Program-made: the position numbers and the translations under genes
NCBI RefSeq assembly: GCF_000246985.2
Contig: NC_022084.1
Location: 1,410,817-1,474,816, forward strand
Origin: Thermococcus litoralis DSM 5473
GTDB lineage: Archaea; Methanobacteriota_B; Thermococci; Thermococcales; Thermococcaceae
Direction: 5' to 3'
Length of the DNA stretch: 64,000 nt
Notes under the pieces: model-generated
Database searches by the model: none
Told to the model about the DNA's origin: nothing
What the model saw: only the letters and a program-made list of their open reading frames with translations
Shown here: one piece after another, positions 1-7,459 of the stretch
How positions within the stretch are numbered: position 1 is the first letter of the stretch
Layout of the letters: each line of letters opens with the position of its first letter

Positions 1-1
1 A

Positions 2-20
2 TTTCGATAAGCTTATAAAC
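2..20 (+). promoter_or_regulatory. Promoter and possible operator half-site of the first MFS gene
   Basis: TATA element TTATAAAC (13-20) is preceded by TTTCGATAAG. The start of TTATAAAC lies 29 nt before the ATG at 42. Exactly the same spacing occurs at the second MFS gene (1229 to 1258), so both transcripts are probably leaderless. The 11-mer ATTTCGATAAG (1-11) recurs at 12569-12579 in the PadR operator. Confidence 0.6.
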
Positions 21-41
21 GCTATGATATATAATTCAACC

Positions 42-1214
42 ATGCTTGGGAGCTACAACAGAGATGCAAAATTGTTAATAGCAGCCAATGCAGCAGGCCA
101 GTTGTTCCTCCAGTTTTCCATATTCATAATGCCCTTTTACCTTAGGGCTTTAGGTTATGGGATGGATAAAATGGGAATTTTCTTCTCAATCCAGACTTTT
201 GTTGGTGGACTTTTCTTTTTGATCGCTGGTCAGGTGTCTCTTAAGCTTGGCTACAAGAAAACTTTGATTCTCGGGGCACTTTTGGGATTGATGGGAAGAA
301 TACTCCAAGTTTTGGCACTCAACTTTTACATTATTGCTCTGGGATTCTTTTTAATAGGTGCTAATATGGGGATAAGGCAGCCCAACTTTTACGCTTTGCT
401 GAGTGAGGAAGTAGGAGAGAAGCAGAGGCATCATGCTTTTTCTATAAGCTTTGGAATTGGAACGATTTTAAATGCTCTGGGAGTGTTAATTGCTGGATTT
501 GCCCCCGGTTTCTTTGTGGAAACTTTTGGAATAACAAGCGAACTCGCATACAGGCTTGTTGTTTCCTTGGCAATTCTCCAGTTTGCCCTTGTAATCCCAA
601 TCCTTTTGGTAATCAAAGACGTCCCAGTAAAGAATCCGCGTATAAACTGGAGGAAGGAACTTGTTGTAAAGATCCTCAAGTTTTCACTTCCTTCGGCAAT
701 GATAGGTTTGGGAGCAGGAATAACGATTCCCTATATGAGTCTATACTTTAACCTTCGCTTTGGACAAACGTTAGCGGTTATAAGCGGGGTTTTCTTTGCC
801 CAACAGCTGGTCATGGGCATAGGCTCTTTCATACTTCCAAAGCTCGTAGATAAAATCGGCCCTGTGAAGACTATTTCCCTCTTCCAGAGCATCGCTGCTT
901 TTCTCTTTGGAATATTCCCATCGTTGGAACTCTTCCTCTTAGCGGCGTTTGTTTATATCATCCGGTCAATCCTTATGAACATTGTGTGGCCTATAAATGA
1001 TGCCTTCATGATGGGATTTTTTACAACTGAGGAAAAGGCAACGGCTGCGGGGATTAGAAGGGCTTTTTCCACCTTCATGAGGGGATTGGGGAATTATATA
1101 GGGGGCATACTGTTTTCAATTTCCCTTAGCTATCCTTTCTATGCCACGGCAACCCTCTACGTAACAGCCACCCTGATATTCTACTTCTTCTTCGCTAGGT
1201 ACAACAAAGTTTAA
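42..1214 (+). CDS. MFS transporter (paralogue 1)
   Basis: A 390-residue major facilitator superfamily permease with about 12 hydrophobic segments. A central basic loop separates the two six-helix halves, and the second half begins with the motif GLGAGITIPYM, shared with the next gene. The substrate is unknown; an efflux role is possible. An ATG at 24 is also in frame, but ATG 42 is preferred: it gives the MLGSYNRDAKL start that matches MLQSYRGFSRDAKL of the paralogue, and it lies at the expected leaderless distance from the TATA box. It stands in tandem with its paralogue, 43 nt apart, each with its own promoter. Confidence 0.85.
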   Translation: MLGSYNRDAKLLIAANAAGQLFLQFSIFIMPFYLRALGYGMDKMGIFFSIQTFVGGLFFLIAGQVSLKLGYKKTLILGALLGLMGRILQVLALNFYIIALGFFLIGANMGIRQPNFYALLSEEVGEKQRHHAFSISFGIGTILNALGVLIAGFAPGFFVETFGITSELAYRLVVSLAILQFALVIPILLVIKDVPVKNPRINWRKELVVKILKFSLPSAMIGLGAGITIPYMSLYFNLRFGQTLAVISGVFFAQQLVMGIGSFILPKLVDKIGPVKTISLFQSIAAFLFGIFPSLELFLLAAFVYIIRSILMNIVWPINDAFMMGFFTTEEKATAAGIRRAFSTFMRGLGNYIGGILFSISLSYPFYATATLYVTATLIFYFFFARYNKV

Positions 1215-1217
1215 GCG

Positions 1218-1237
1218 TTTCGACAAGTTTATAAACG
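1218..1237 (+). promoter_or_regulatory. Promoter of the second MFS gene
   Basis: TTTCGACAAG followed by TTTATAAACG copies the element in front of the first MFS gene almost base for base. TATA (TTATAAAC, 1229-1236) is 29 nt from the ATG at 1258. No ribosome-binding site is visible, so a leaderless mRNA is inferred. Confidence 0.6.
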
Positions 1238-1257
1238 AGGCAAATGACAAAAAAGCG

Positions 1258-2421
1258 ATGCTCCAAAGCTACAGAGGATTCAGCAGAGATGCCAAGCTTG
1301 TTGTCGTTTATTCCTTCTTAGCCTGGTTAGGGGGTAATATCGCATGGTTTATTCTTCCGTTTTATTACTCCTCGCTTGGCATGAGTTTTTCTCAGATAGG
1401 AGTTATCTTTTCAATCTCCACCCTAGTTCAAGCGGTAACCCTTCTGGGTTCGGGATATATCAGTGTTAAACTTGGATATAGAAGAACTATCCTGGCTGCA
1501 GTGGGCATATTTTTTGTTGCCAGGCTTTTTCAAGTGTTTATTCCAGAATTCTGGTCTTTTGCACTTGCATCTGTTTTGTTGGGAATAGGAATGGCACTTG
1601 AGGGACCGGCACTGATGTCCCTCTTAAGTGAAGAAGCTAGCGATGAAAGGAGGCACTATCTCTTCAGCTTAAATGCCGCTTTGGGAACGATAGGCGCTGC
1701 ATTGGGGATGTACTTGGGTGGTTTACTACCCAAGATGCTCGATGGTTCAAACCCATATAAAATGACGCTCTTGTTTGTTGCATTACTTGTTCCGATTCAG
1801 GGCTTCTTCATTTTCATGGTTTCTCCAGTTTTGAAGAGGGAAGAAAAGAAACTCAGGTTTGAAAGGGAGCTTGTGATCAAAATCGCAAAGTTTTCCCTCC
1901 CATCGGCTTTAATTGGCTTGGGGGCTGGGGTTACGATACCCTATATGGGGCTGTGGTTCAACAAACGTTTTGGAACCAGCTTGGAGAGCATTGGTGGTCT
2001 TTTTGCCATTCAGCAGTTTGTAATGGGGATCGGAACATTCACCCTTCCCATGATTGCCGACAAAGTTGGGAGTGTTAAAACGATCGTAGGTTTCAATGGA
2101 AGTGCCACACTGTTGATACTCTCACTCCCCCTTTCTCCATCTTTCCCGATTGCAGCAGCTATTTATACAATCCGAACTATACTTATGAACATTGTCAATC
2201 CAATATGGGACTCATTTATGATGCGCTTTTTCACTAAAGAGGAAAGATCCACTGCCGTAGCATTAAGAAATTTCTCATGGACGACCACCTTCGGCATAGG
2301 CCAGCTTATAGGTGGGAAAATTTTTGATTTATCCCTTGTAATGCCGTTTTTCGTAACTGGTATCTTGTACGGTCTCTCTATGATCACTTTTTGGTTGCTT
2401 TTCTCAAAAGAGGAATCATAG
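1258..2421 (+). CDS. MFS transporter (paralogue 2)
   Basis: A 387-residue, roughly 12-TM MFS permease in the inner membrane, clearly a tandem duplicate of the preceding gene. Shared features are the RDAKL N-terminus, the LSEEA.DERRHY region after helix 4, the central loop followed by SALIGLGAGVTIPYM, and the C-terminal TIRTILMNIVNPIWD. Specificity cannot be read from sequence. The conserved promoter suggests both copies are controlled together. Confidence 0.85.
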   Translation: MLQSYRGFSRDAKLVVVYSFLAWLGGNIAWFILPFYYSSLGMSFSQIGVIFSISTLVQAVTLLGSGYISVKLGYRRTILAAVGIFFVARLFQVFIPEFWSFALASVLLGIGMALEGPALMSLLSEEASDERRHYLFSLNAALGTIGAALGMYLGGLLPKMLDGSNPYKMTLLFVALLVPIQGFFIFMVSPVLKREEKKLRFERELVIKIAKFSLPSALIGLGAGVTIPYMGLWFNKRFGTSLESIGGLFAIQQFVMGIGTFTLPMIADKVGSVKTIVGFNGSATLLILSLPLSPSFPIAAAIYTIRTILMNIVNPIWDSFMMRFFTKEERSTAVALRNFSWTTTFGIGQLIGGKIFDLSLVMPFFVTGILYGLSMITFWLLFSKEES

Positions 2422-2674
2422 TGTTGTTAAATGACTGGCACTGGTGTAGGGATTTTTAACTGAAACAAACGTGTGAGGAGCAGAGGAGTAGGAATGTAAT
2501 ATTATGAGTATGGATGATATCTCTGTTACCTCGCCTTATTTTTACTAAAGCGATAGAGATTACATTGTTAAAAATTATTAATATTAAGCATAAGTAAAAT
2601 TACAATTGGACATGTAAAGACTTATAAGGATTAAAGTTTTACACACTACTGCAAAGCACCATGGAGGCGTTATA

Positions 2675-3505
2675 ATGTGGGGGAAATTGCTTGGGCTGAT
2701 ATTGGGATTGTTAGTTTCGGGAGCAATTGGCGGCACAGTTAGGGCTGCAGAACCAGAGACAAAGGCGGATGATTCATCCTCCTATTACTGGAACGGACAT
2801 TTCATAGGTAAAGTCGGCGTAGCTTCCACTTATCTACCTAAAGTAATAGTGATCAATCAGGATGACATCGCCACGCCCCAACAAACTTTTGTCCTTAGAG
2901 TAAAGCTTGGAGAGGGATGGAAAAGTGGATGGAACCACTATTATTACCCAGTTAGCAGTAGACACTGGCTTTCTGTTGAGGTTATAAAACCATCCACATC
3001 CACCCATGTTGGGATACAAAATGGTCCAAATGGCATCTTCGTTATAGATTCAGGATCCAGTGAGTCAAAAACAGAGTTGGCGTACAGGGAGTTCTTTAAA
3101 ATGGCAATGGATGCACTAGCAGGAATTCTGGGATTACCAAACTTCATGGATCCCGTGTTTAACATTGGCAGCAGCGAGAGGGGCAGTTACACTATCCAAA
3201 CTTCAGGGGATGTTGCACATGACGTTAGTAAGATAACAATTAGATTCTATGGAGACTCAAGATTTAGAGGTACTGACTACGGTGCGGGGGTTACTTGGCA
3301 CATAACGAACCCACAGCAAGCCGATTACCAATTCAAGGTAAGTGGGGGTGCAACACTGTACGTTGCTGAATACTCCCATAACAGCATCCCAGTACTCCCC
3401 ATGATAAACCGCATTGCTCCTACGTCCGTCATTGGAGAAACGGAAAGAAGTGCAGATGTTACAACAGTTACAGAAATATATTATGGGAACAAAAACAACA
3501 ACTGA
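2675..3505 (+). CDS. Secreted protein of unknown function (MWGK-type signal)
   Basis: 276 residues. The N-terminus has a lysine, a hydrophobic run (LLGLILGLLVSGAIGG) and a probable cleavage after VRAAE, a typical Sec signal peptide. The mature part is polar, rich in Ser, Tyr and Trp, with no further membrane segment and no motif I recognise. GGAGGCG lies about 8 nt upstream of the ATG. The signal peptide resembles that of the protein starting at 5383 (MWRKVLGLMLGLLVLG), which suggests a local family of exported orphans. It is followed after 10 nt by the membrane-anchored protein at 3516, probably in the same transcript. Confidence 0.7.
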   Translation: MWGKLLGLILGLLVSGAIGGTVRAAEPETKADDSSSYYWNGHFIGKVGVASTYLPKVIVINQDDIATPQQTFVLRVKLGEGWKSGWNHYYYPVSSRHWLSVEVIKPSTSTHVGIQNGPNGIFVIDSGSSESKTELAYREFFKMAMDALAGILGLPNFMDPVFNIGSSERGSYTIQTSGDVAHDVSKITIRFYGDSRFRGTDYGAGVTWHITNPQQADYQFKVSGGATLYVAEYSHNSIPVLPMINRIAPTSVIGETERSADVTTVTEIYYGNKNNN

Positions 3506-3515
3506 GGGATTTTTC

Positions 3516-4844
3516 ATGGATATAAAGAAATTCACAGCTATTTTTATTGTTTTTATCCTATCAACCTCTATTTTAATTGCGTACTCAAAATACCGGGAAC
3601 GTAAGGCACGAGAAGAAATGGAGTTAGACCTCAACACCAGTGTCAATTTAATTGAATCCCATCTTCAATCCCACAAATTTAATTACACCTCGGCCAATTG
3701 GGCGAGTCACTGGGAATATCTCGATCAGAAGGTAGATGAAAATGACAGCAGAGTTGCCATTAACAGGGCGATAGTGCTCACGGATAAGCTGAGACAACTA
3801 AACGTCTCTAAAGATGAGATAGAGGAGGTGGATAGATGCCTCAACGAGACATATTACTTTTATAACATTGGAAAATTTTATGACACTCTCACACAGGCAA
3901 GGGTCTGTGCAATACTCGCATCAAATTACCTAGGCTCACATCTTGTAGTTGCAAACAGAACAGAGTTTTATGATTATGTCTCCGAGGGGATTCAAAATGT
4001 CACAATCATTAAGAATGAAGCTGAGAAAGAATGGAAAAACAGAATAAAGAGTGGTGTAGAATTTACCGACTACATGGTTACTGGGTTCAAAATAGAAGAC
4101 AATTTAGTTGAAGCAAGCTTCTTTATAAATAACTCCCTTACCTTCTTGGAACAGTTAAAAAAAGAGCCTGATCCTATAAGTCCTGAAGACGCTGAGAACC
4201 TAACATTAATAGGAGGCAGAATAACTAGTAATTTGGAATACGCTAGGAGTTTTCTGGAAGACGCATTAATGTTAATGGAGCACGTGAATAGTGGAGACTT
4301 CCAGCCTGTGGAGCTTGAAAGCGAGATGAAGATGCTCAGGAAAAATTTATCCGAAGTTGATAGACCTTGCAATATCCCCATGTCGATGACCAAAGTTGCA
4401 TGCGATTGGAAAGACTATCATAAAGAGAGAGGCATCATTGCCCTTCAAAAGGGTTACTACTCTGCGGCAAACTATCACCTTCTCTACGCTATAGCTATTG
4501 CAGAGAGACTTGACGAGTTTAAAACCTTGGAATTTGAGTTCAACAGTTCAAAAAGCCTAACAGACAAGACCAATGTTATCCTCAGGTTAAGAGAAGAGGC
4601 AATAAACAGTCTCAAAGAATGCCCCTCGGATCCAATAACATCTCTATATCTAAACGATGCTACAGGCTGGTATTTCAAACGAGCTGAGCACGTTCTTCGG
4701 GATTCCATAGATCCGGAAGTATATTACAGTGTCTACAGGTCTCATGATTATGATTCTCATATAATATATGACTACGAAATGACAAAAGCCTTAGCCAAAA
4801 AGTTCTGCCCCTATCTTGATCTGATGAAAAACAAAAATAGGTGA
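3516..4844 (+). CDS. Membrane-anchored helical protein of unknown function
   Basis: 442 residues. An N-terminal segment (about residues 5-22, FTAIFIVFILSTSILIAY) preceded by MDIKK and followed by KYRERKARE is an uncleaved anchor. The rest is predicted to be an extracellular, mostly helical domain with many NxS/T sequons and scattered cysteines. A longer reading frame opens at 3414 inside the upstream gene, but ATG 3516 follows TGAGG and directly succeeds the upstream stop. Function unknown; probably co-expressed with the secreted protein at 2675. Confidence 0.7.
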   Translation: MDIKKFTAIFIVFILSTSILIAYSKYRERKAREEMELDLNTSVNLIESHLQSHKFNYTSANWASHWEYLDQKVDENDSRVAINRAIVLTDKLRQLNVSKDEIEEVDRCLNETYYFYNIGKFYDTLTQARVCAILASNYLGSHLVVANRTEFYDYVSEGIQNVTIIKNEAEKEWKNRIKSGVEFTDYMVTGFKIEDNLVEASFFINNSLTFLEQLKKEPDPISPEDAENLTLIGGRITSNLEYARSFLEDALMLMEHVNSGDFQPVELESEMKMLRKNLSEVDRPCNIPMSMTKVACDWKDYHKERGIIALQKGYYSAANYHLLYAIAIAERLDEFKTLEFEFNSSKSLTDKTNVILRLREEAINSLKECPSDPITSLYLNDATGWYFKRAEHVLRDSIDPEVYYSVYRSHDYDSHIIYDYEMTKALAKKFCPYLDLMKNKNR

Positions 4845-4849
4845 AGCCC

Positions 4850-5325
4850 ATGAGGAAACGAGATATTCTGTTTTTTATTTTCTTTATGTTATCTTATTCA
4901 ATTTAATGATTCCAGCAAATTCTCTGCTCTCGAAGAGTAACTTTGAAAAGCACCCGTATTATACATGTACAAACTATTCCAAACCGACTTACACTGCTTC
5001 TTTCTATTGTTGGAACAGTACAAAGCAAACTGTCAATGGACAATATTTTGGATGCCATTTGGTATTTAGAAGCAAATTGCCTATAATTAGGGGATTTTTA
5101 ATTAAAGTGGATGCTGAGAGTGATATCTTTCTTAAAAAAGAGCATCCAAGCAAAAGTAATTATATAGGATTCAATTTGAATTCCAATTCACCGGGAACTC
5201 ACACAATTAATGGAGAGATATGGGTTTATGAAATTTGGTGGGTTGGCATTATTGTTCCAAGTGAATTGAAATTTGAAATTGAGCTAAACTGCGAAGAAAA
5301 AGAATGCAAAACGACTCTAAGGTAG
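4850..5325 (+). pseudogene. Exported small Cys-containing protein, frameshifted in its signal peptide
   Basis: The ATG at 4850 begins MRKRDILFF and stops after 18 codons (TAA 4904-4906). A second frame then continues to 5325 (139 residues from ATG 4906). Adding one T to the T6 run at 4871-4876 joins them into MRKRDILFFYFLYVILFNL followed by MIPANSLLSKSN, a convincing signal peptide plus mature domain with several cysteines (YYTCTNY, FYCWN, FGCH, ELNCEEKEC). I therefore read this as one gene with a 1-nt loss in a homopolymer. The mature protein might alternatively be made from ATG 4906 without export. Confidence 0.55.
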
Positions 5326-5382
5326 GTTGATAACAAGCATGGGAGAGAGTGTTCTGTAAAAATCTCGTAAGGAGGTTCCACA

Positions 5383-6336
5383 ATGTGGAGGAAAGTGCTT
5401 GGCTTAATGTTGGGTCTCCTCGTGTTGGGGATGGCGGTAGAGGCAGTAAGTGCAGCCAAAGTACCAAATGAGCACAAAAATGTGCTCTCCATAGAAATTC
5501 AGAAGAAAATTATAGAACGGTATTCCCGACTTAAAGCTAATGGGAAAATAGAAGAAGCAAACAGATTGCTATCAAAGTATGGATTTGTTAAGTTGGGAGA
5601 AGAAAAGGTGCATCAAAAATTCAACAAAAAACCTATTAATACAACACAAGAAAAGCTTAATTCTAGTATTTCAATACAAAGCTGGGTTTCTGAAAGAGAT
5701 TTGACTCTTGAAATAGAGTACATTACTTATCCATCATCTCAAACACTCTTTATAGATTATTACTGGACGTGGGACTTAGTGGAAGATTATTGGGATCAAG
5801 GAGATGTAGATGAGATATCAATAACGAACGTGATAGGGCAAAGAGTAAGTGGAGAAAGCGACTACAGATATTTGGTTGACCTTGTAGATGCATGGGGATA
5901 TGAACTAGAATGGGGGATGATACCAGGAAATCATGACGTAGAGCTTGCTTATAAAACCAGGCCAGAAATCATTGCGGAGTATGGAACAGTGGAGCAGAGA
6001 CTAACATTTAAAGTAGGGGATAGTATTCAAAAAGGTGTTATTCACGTAATGTATCGCATCCATGATGATGTATTTGGAGAAGGTGGAGGAATAAGTGCGC
6101 ACATGATCTACACCCACACCTATGGCAATACTCAACTAATAAACATAATCTCCACTATTTCCGGCACAGCAGTAGGGATGGGAACTACATTGTTAGTTAA
6201 ACATCCCTTAGCTGGAACAGTTGCTTCAGGTGTAGTTTCTTTTGCAGTGGATAAAACTATTAAAGATTTATTTGGTCATGAAGGTCTGTGGACAACGGAA
6301 CCAGTGGATGTCTATATTCAGCTTCCCAGAGATTAA
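5383..6336 (+). CDS. Secreted protein of unknown function (MWRK-type signal)
   Basis: 317 residues. The signal peptide MWRKVLGLMLGLLVLGMAVEA has probable cleavage near VSAAK. A Lys/Glu-rich helical stretch follows, then a beta-rich Trp/Tyr domain. A Gly/Ala/Val-rich hydrophobic stretch at about residues 248-285 could be a membrane hairpin. GGAGG lies 9 nt before the ATG. No family recognised. It belongs to the exported-protein island from 2.6 to 7.3 kb. Confidence 0.7.
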   Translation: MWRKVLGLMLGLLVLGMAVEAVSAAKVPNEHKNVLSIEIQKKIIERYSRLKANGKIEEANRLLSKYGFVKLGEEKVHQKFNKKPINTTQEKLNSSISIQSWVSERDLTLEIEYITYPSSQTLFIDYYWTWDLVEDYWDQGDVDEISITNVIGQRVSGESDYRYLVDLVDAWGYELEWGMIPGNHDVELAYKTRPEIIAEYGTVEQRLTFKVGDSIQKGVIHVMYRIHDDVFGEGGGISAHMIYTHTYGNTQLINIISTISGTAVGMGTTLLVKHPLAGTVASGVVSFAVDKTIKDLFGHEGLWTTEPVDVYIQLPRD

Positions 6337-6355
6337 ACATTGAGGAGGTTTAGCT

Positions 6356-6698
6356 ATGGCAATTAAAAGGAGTAATTTAAATGATATCATTGGCTTTTCT
6401 TTTATTTATTTTCTTGTGTTCGTTGATGGGTGGCGTAGAATTTCTCATCCAGAAGAAATGTATTCTGTATGGAGTCGTTCATTATTCATAATGTTAATTG
6501 TTTTAGCCCTTTATGCCTTAACACCCTCCTCAGAAAGACCGTATACTAGAACCAAACTGCTGATTATTTTTGGTGTTATTTTGATGGAGATAACTATATA
6601 TACTATTAGGAAACATTTACTTGCTTTTTGTTCTTGCAGTAGTTTTCACGTATTTTTCCATCAAAATTAAATCAAAAGAAAAAAGAAGTCAAGTATGA
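6356..6698 (+). pseudogene. Small multi-TM membrane protein with a C-terminal frameshift
   Basis: As it stands the frame from ATG 6356 gives 104 residues, ending in an odd Cys-rich tail after RKHLLAF. Removing one T from the T5 run at 6625-6629 restores LAFVLAVVFTYFSIKIK followed by SKEKRSQV and a stop at 6696-6698: a fourth membrane helix and a positively charged tail. The intact product would be about 113 residues with four TM helices. GGAGG precedes the ATG. It sits 19 nt after the secreted protein at 5383, likely as its partner. Function unknown. Confidence 0.5.
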
Positions 6699-6755
6699 TG
6701 GATACTGCTAGACCCATCCGTTAGTTATATGATTTCATTTCATAGAGATATCGCA

Positions 6756-7296
6756 ATGTGGAGGAAAGTCTTCAGGTCGGTTCTTGCCGCTTCTCAAGTG
6801 GATAACGAATTAGGTATTCCTTTAAGTGTGACCCAGATCAAGGTTAAAGATCTGGTTAACTATAATCCCGATTCTACAGCCATCTGGAATGTTATGATAG
6901 ATGTTCTACCAAGTTCCGATGATCCAGAAGTTTTATCTATGCAAAGCTCTTCAGACAAGATACTCAATGAGTTAACTGGATTGTATTATAAGCTTAGATA
7001 TCACGGGGAAATTTCAAAGTTTTATATCACATACAGAGATCAGAGAATAGCCTTCTACAAGATCCAGCTGCCCCAAATACAAAAACAACCACACGGTAGC
7101 GGTATTTTGTTGGGCTGGGTGCAAATTAGTAAAATCAGGCATCAATAAGTATGAATGCAGAGGCGGGAAAATTTACAAATTGGTTGTCGATACGGAAAAC
7201 TGGACACTCCTCTCTTTAACCCTCTCTAACTGGAGCGAAGTGAATAAGGTAATAGAAGAGTGTTCAATGGAGATTGACACTATGTCGGAAGGCTGA
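6756..7296 (+). pseudogene. Decayed secreted-protein paralogue
   Basis: The 5' end copies the MWRKV start of the gene at 5383 (AATGTGGAGGAAAGT is identical in both), but the hydrophobic core of the signal peptide is missing and coding continues straight into SVLAASQVDNELG. The frame then ends at 7148. Deleting one G in the G3 run at 7112-7114 links it to LLAGCKLVKSGINKYECRGG and on to a stop at 7294-7296. So this gene carries both a signal-peptide deletion and a frameshift. An in-frame upstream ATG exists at 6729. Function unknown. Confidence 0.5.
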
Positions 7297-7459
7297 AATC
7301 GGCCAGTTCAGTAATTGGCAAGTTTCTTGGTTGTTAGATTGTTAAAAATGAACTATAACACACATTGCACTCATCCTAATAACATTGAAGAATAAAAGAA
7401 AGAGTTATAAGCTTGCCTTAGTCTCATTGAATAGTCTACTTTTGTGAGAGGTGTGAGAG

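Noticed and set aside
3414-3515. 34-residue extension of the membrane-anchored protein at 3516
   Set aside because: It would lie inside the upstream gene and put a polar stretch before the membrane anchor; ATG 3516 has a ribosome site.
4850-7296. Programmed ribosomal frameshifting at the homopolymers
   Set aside because: Three different genes with different runs and opposite directions of shift make a common recoding mechanism unlikely, and the third also lacks its signal core.
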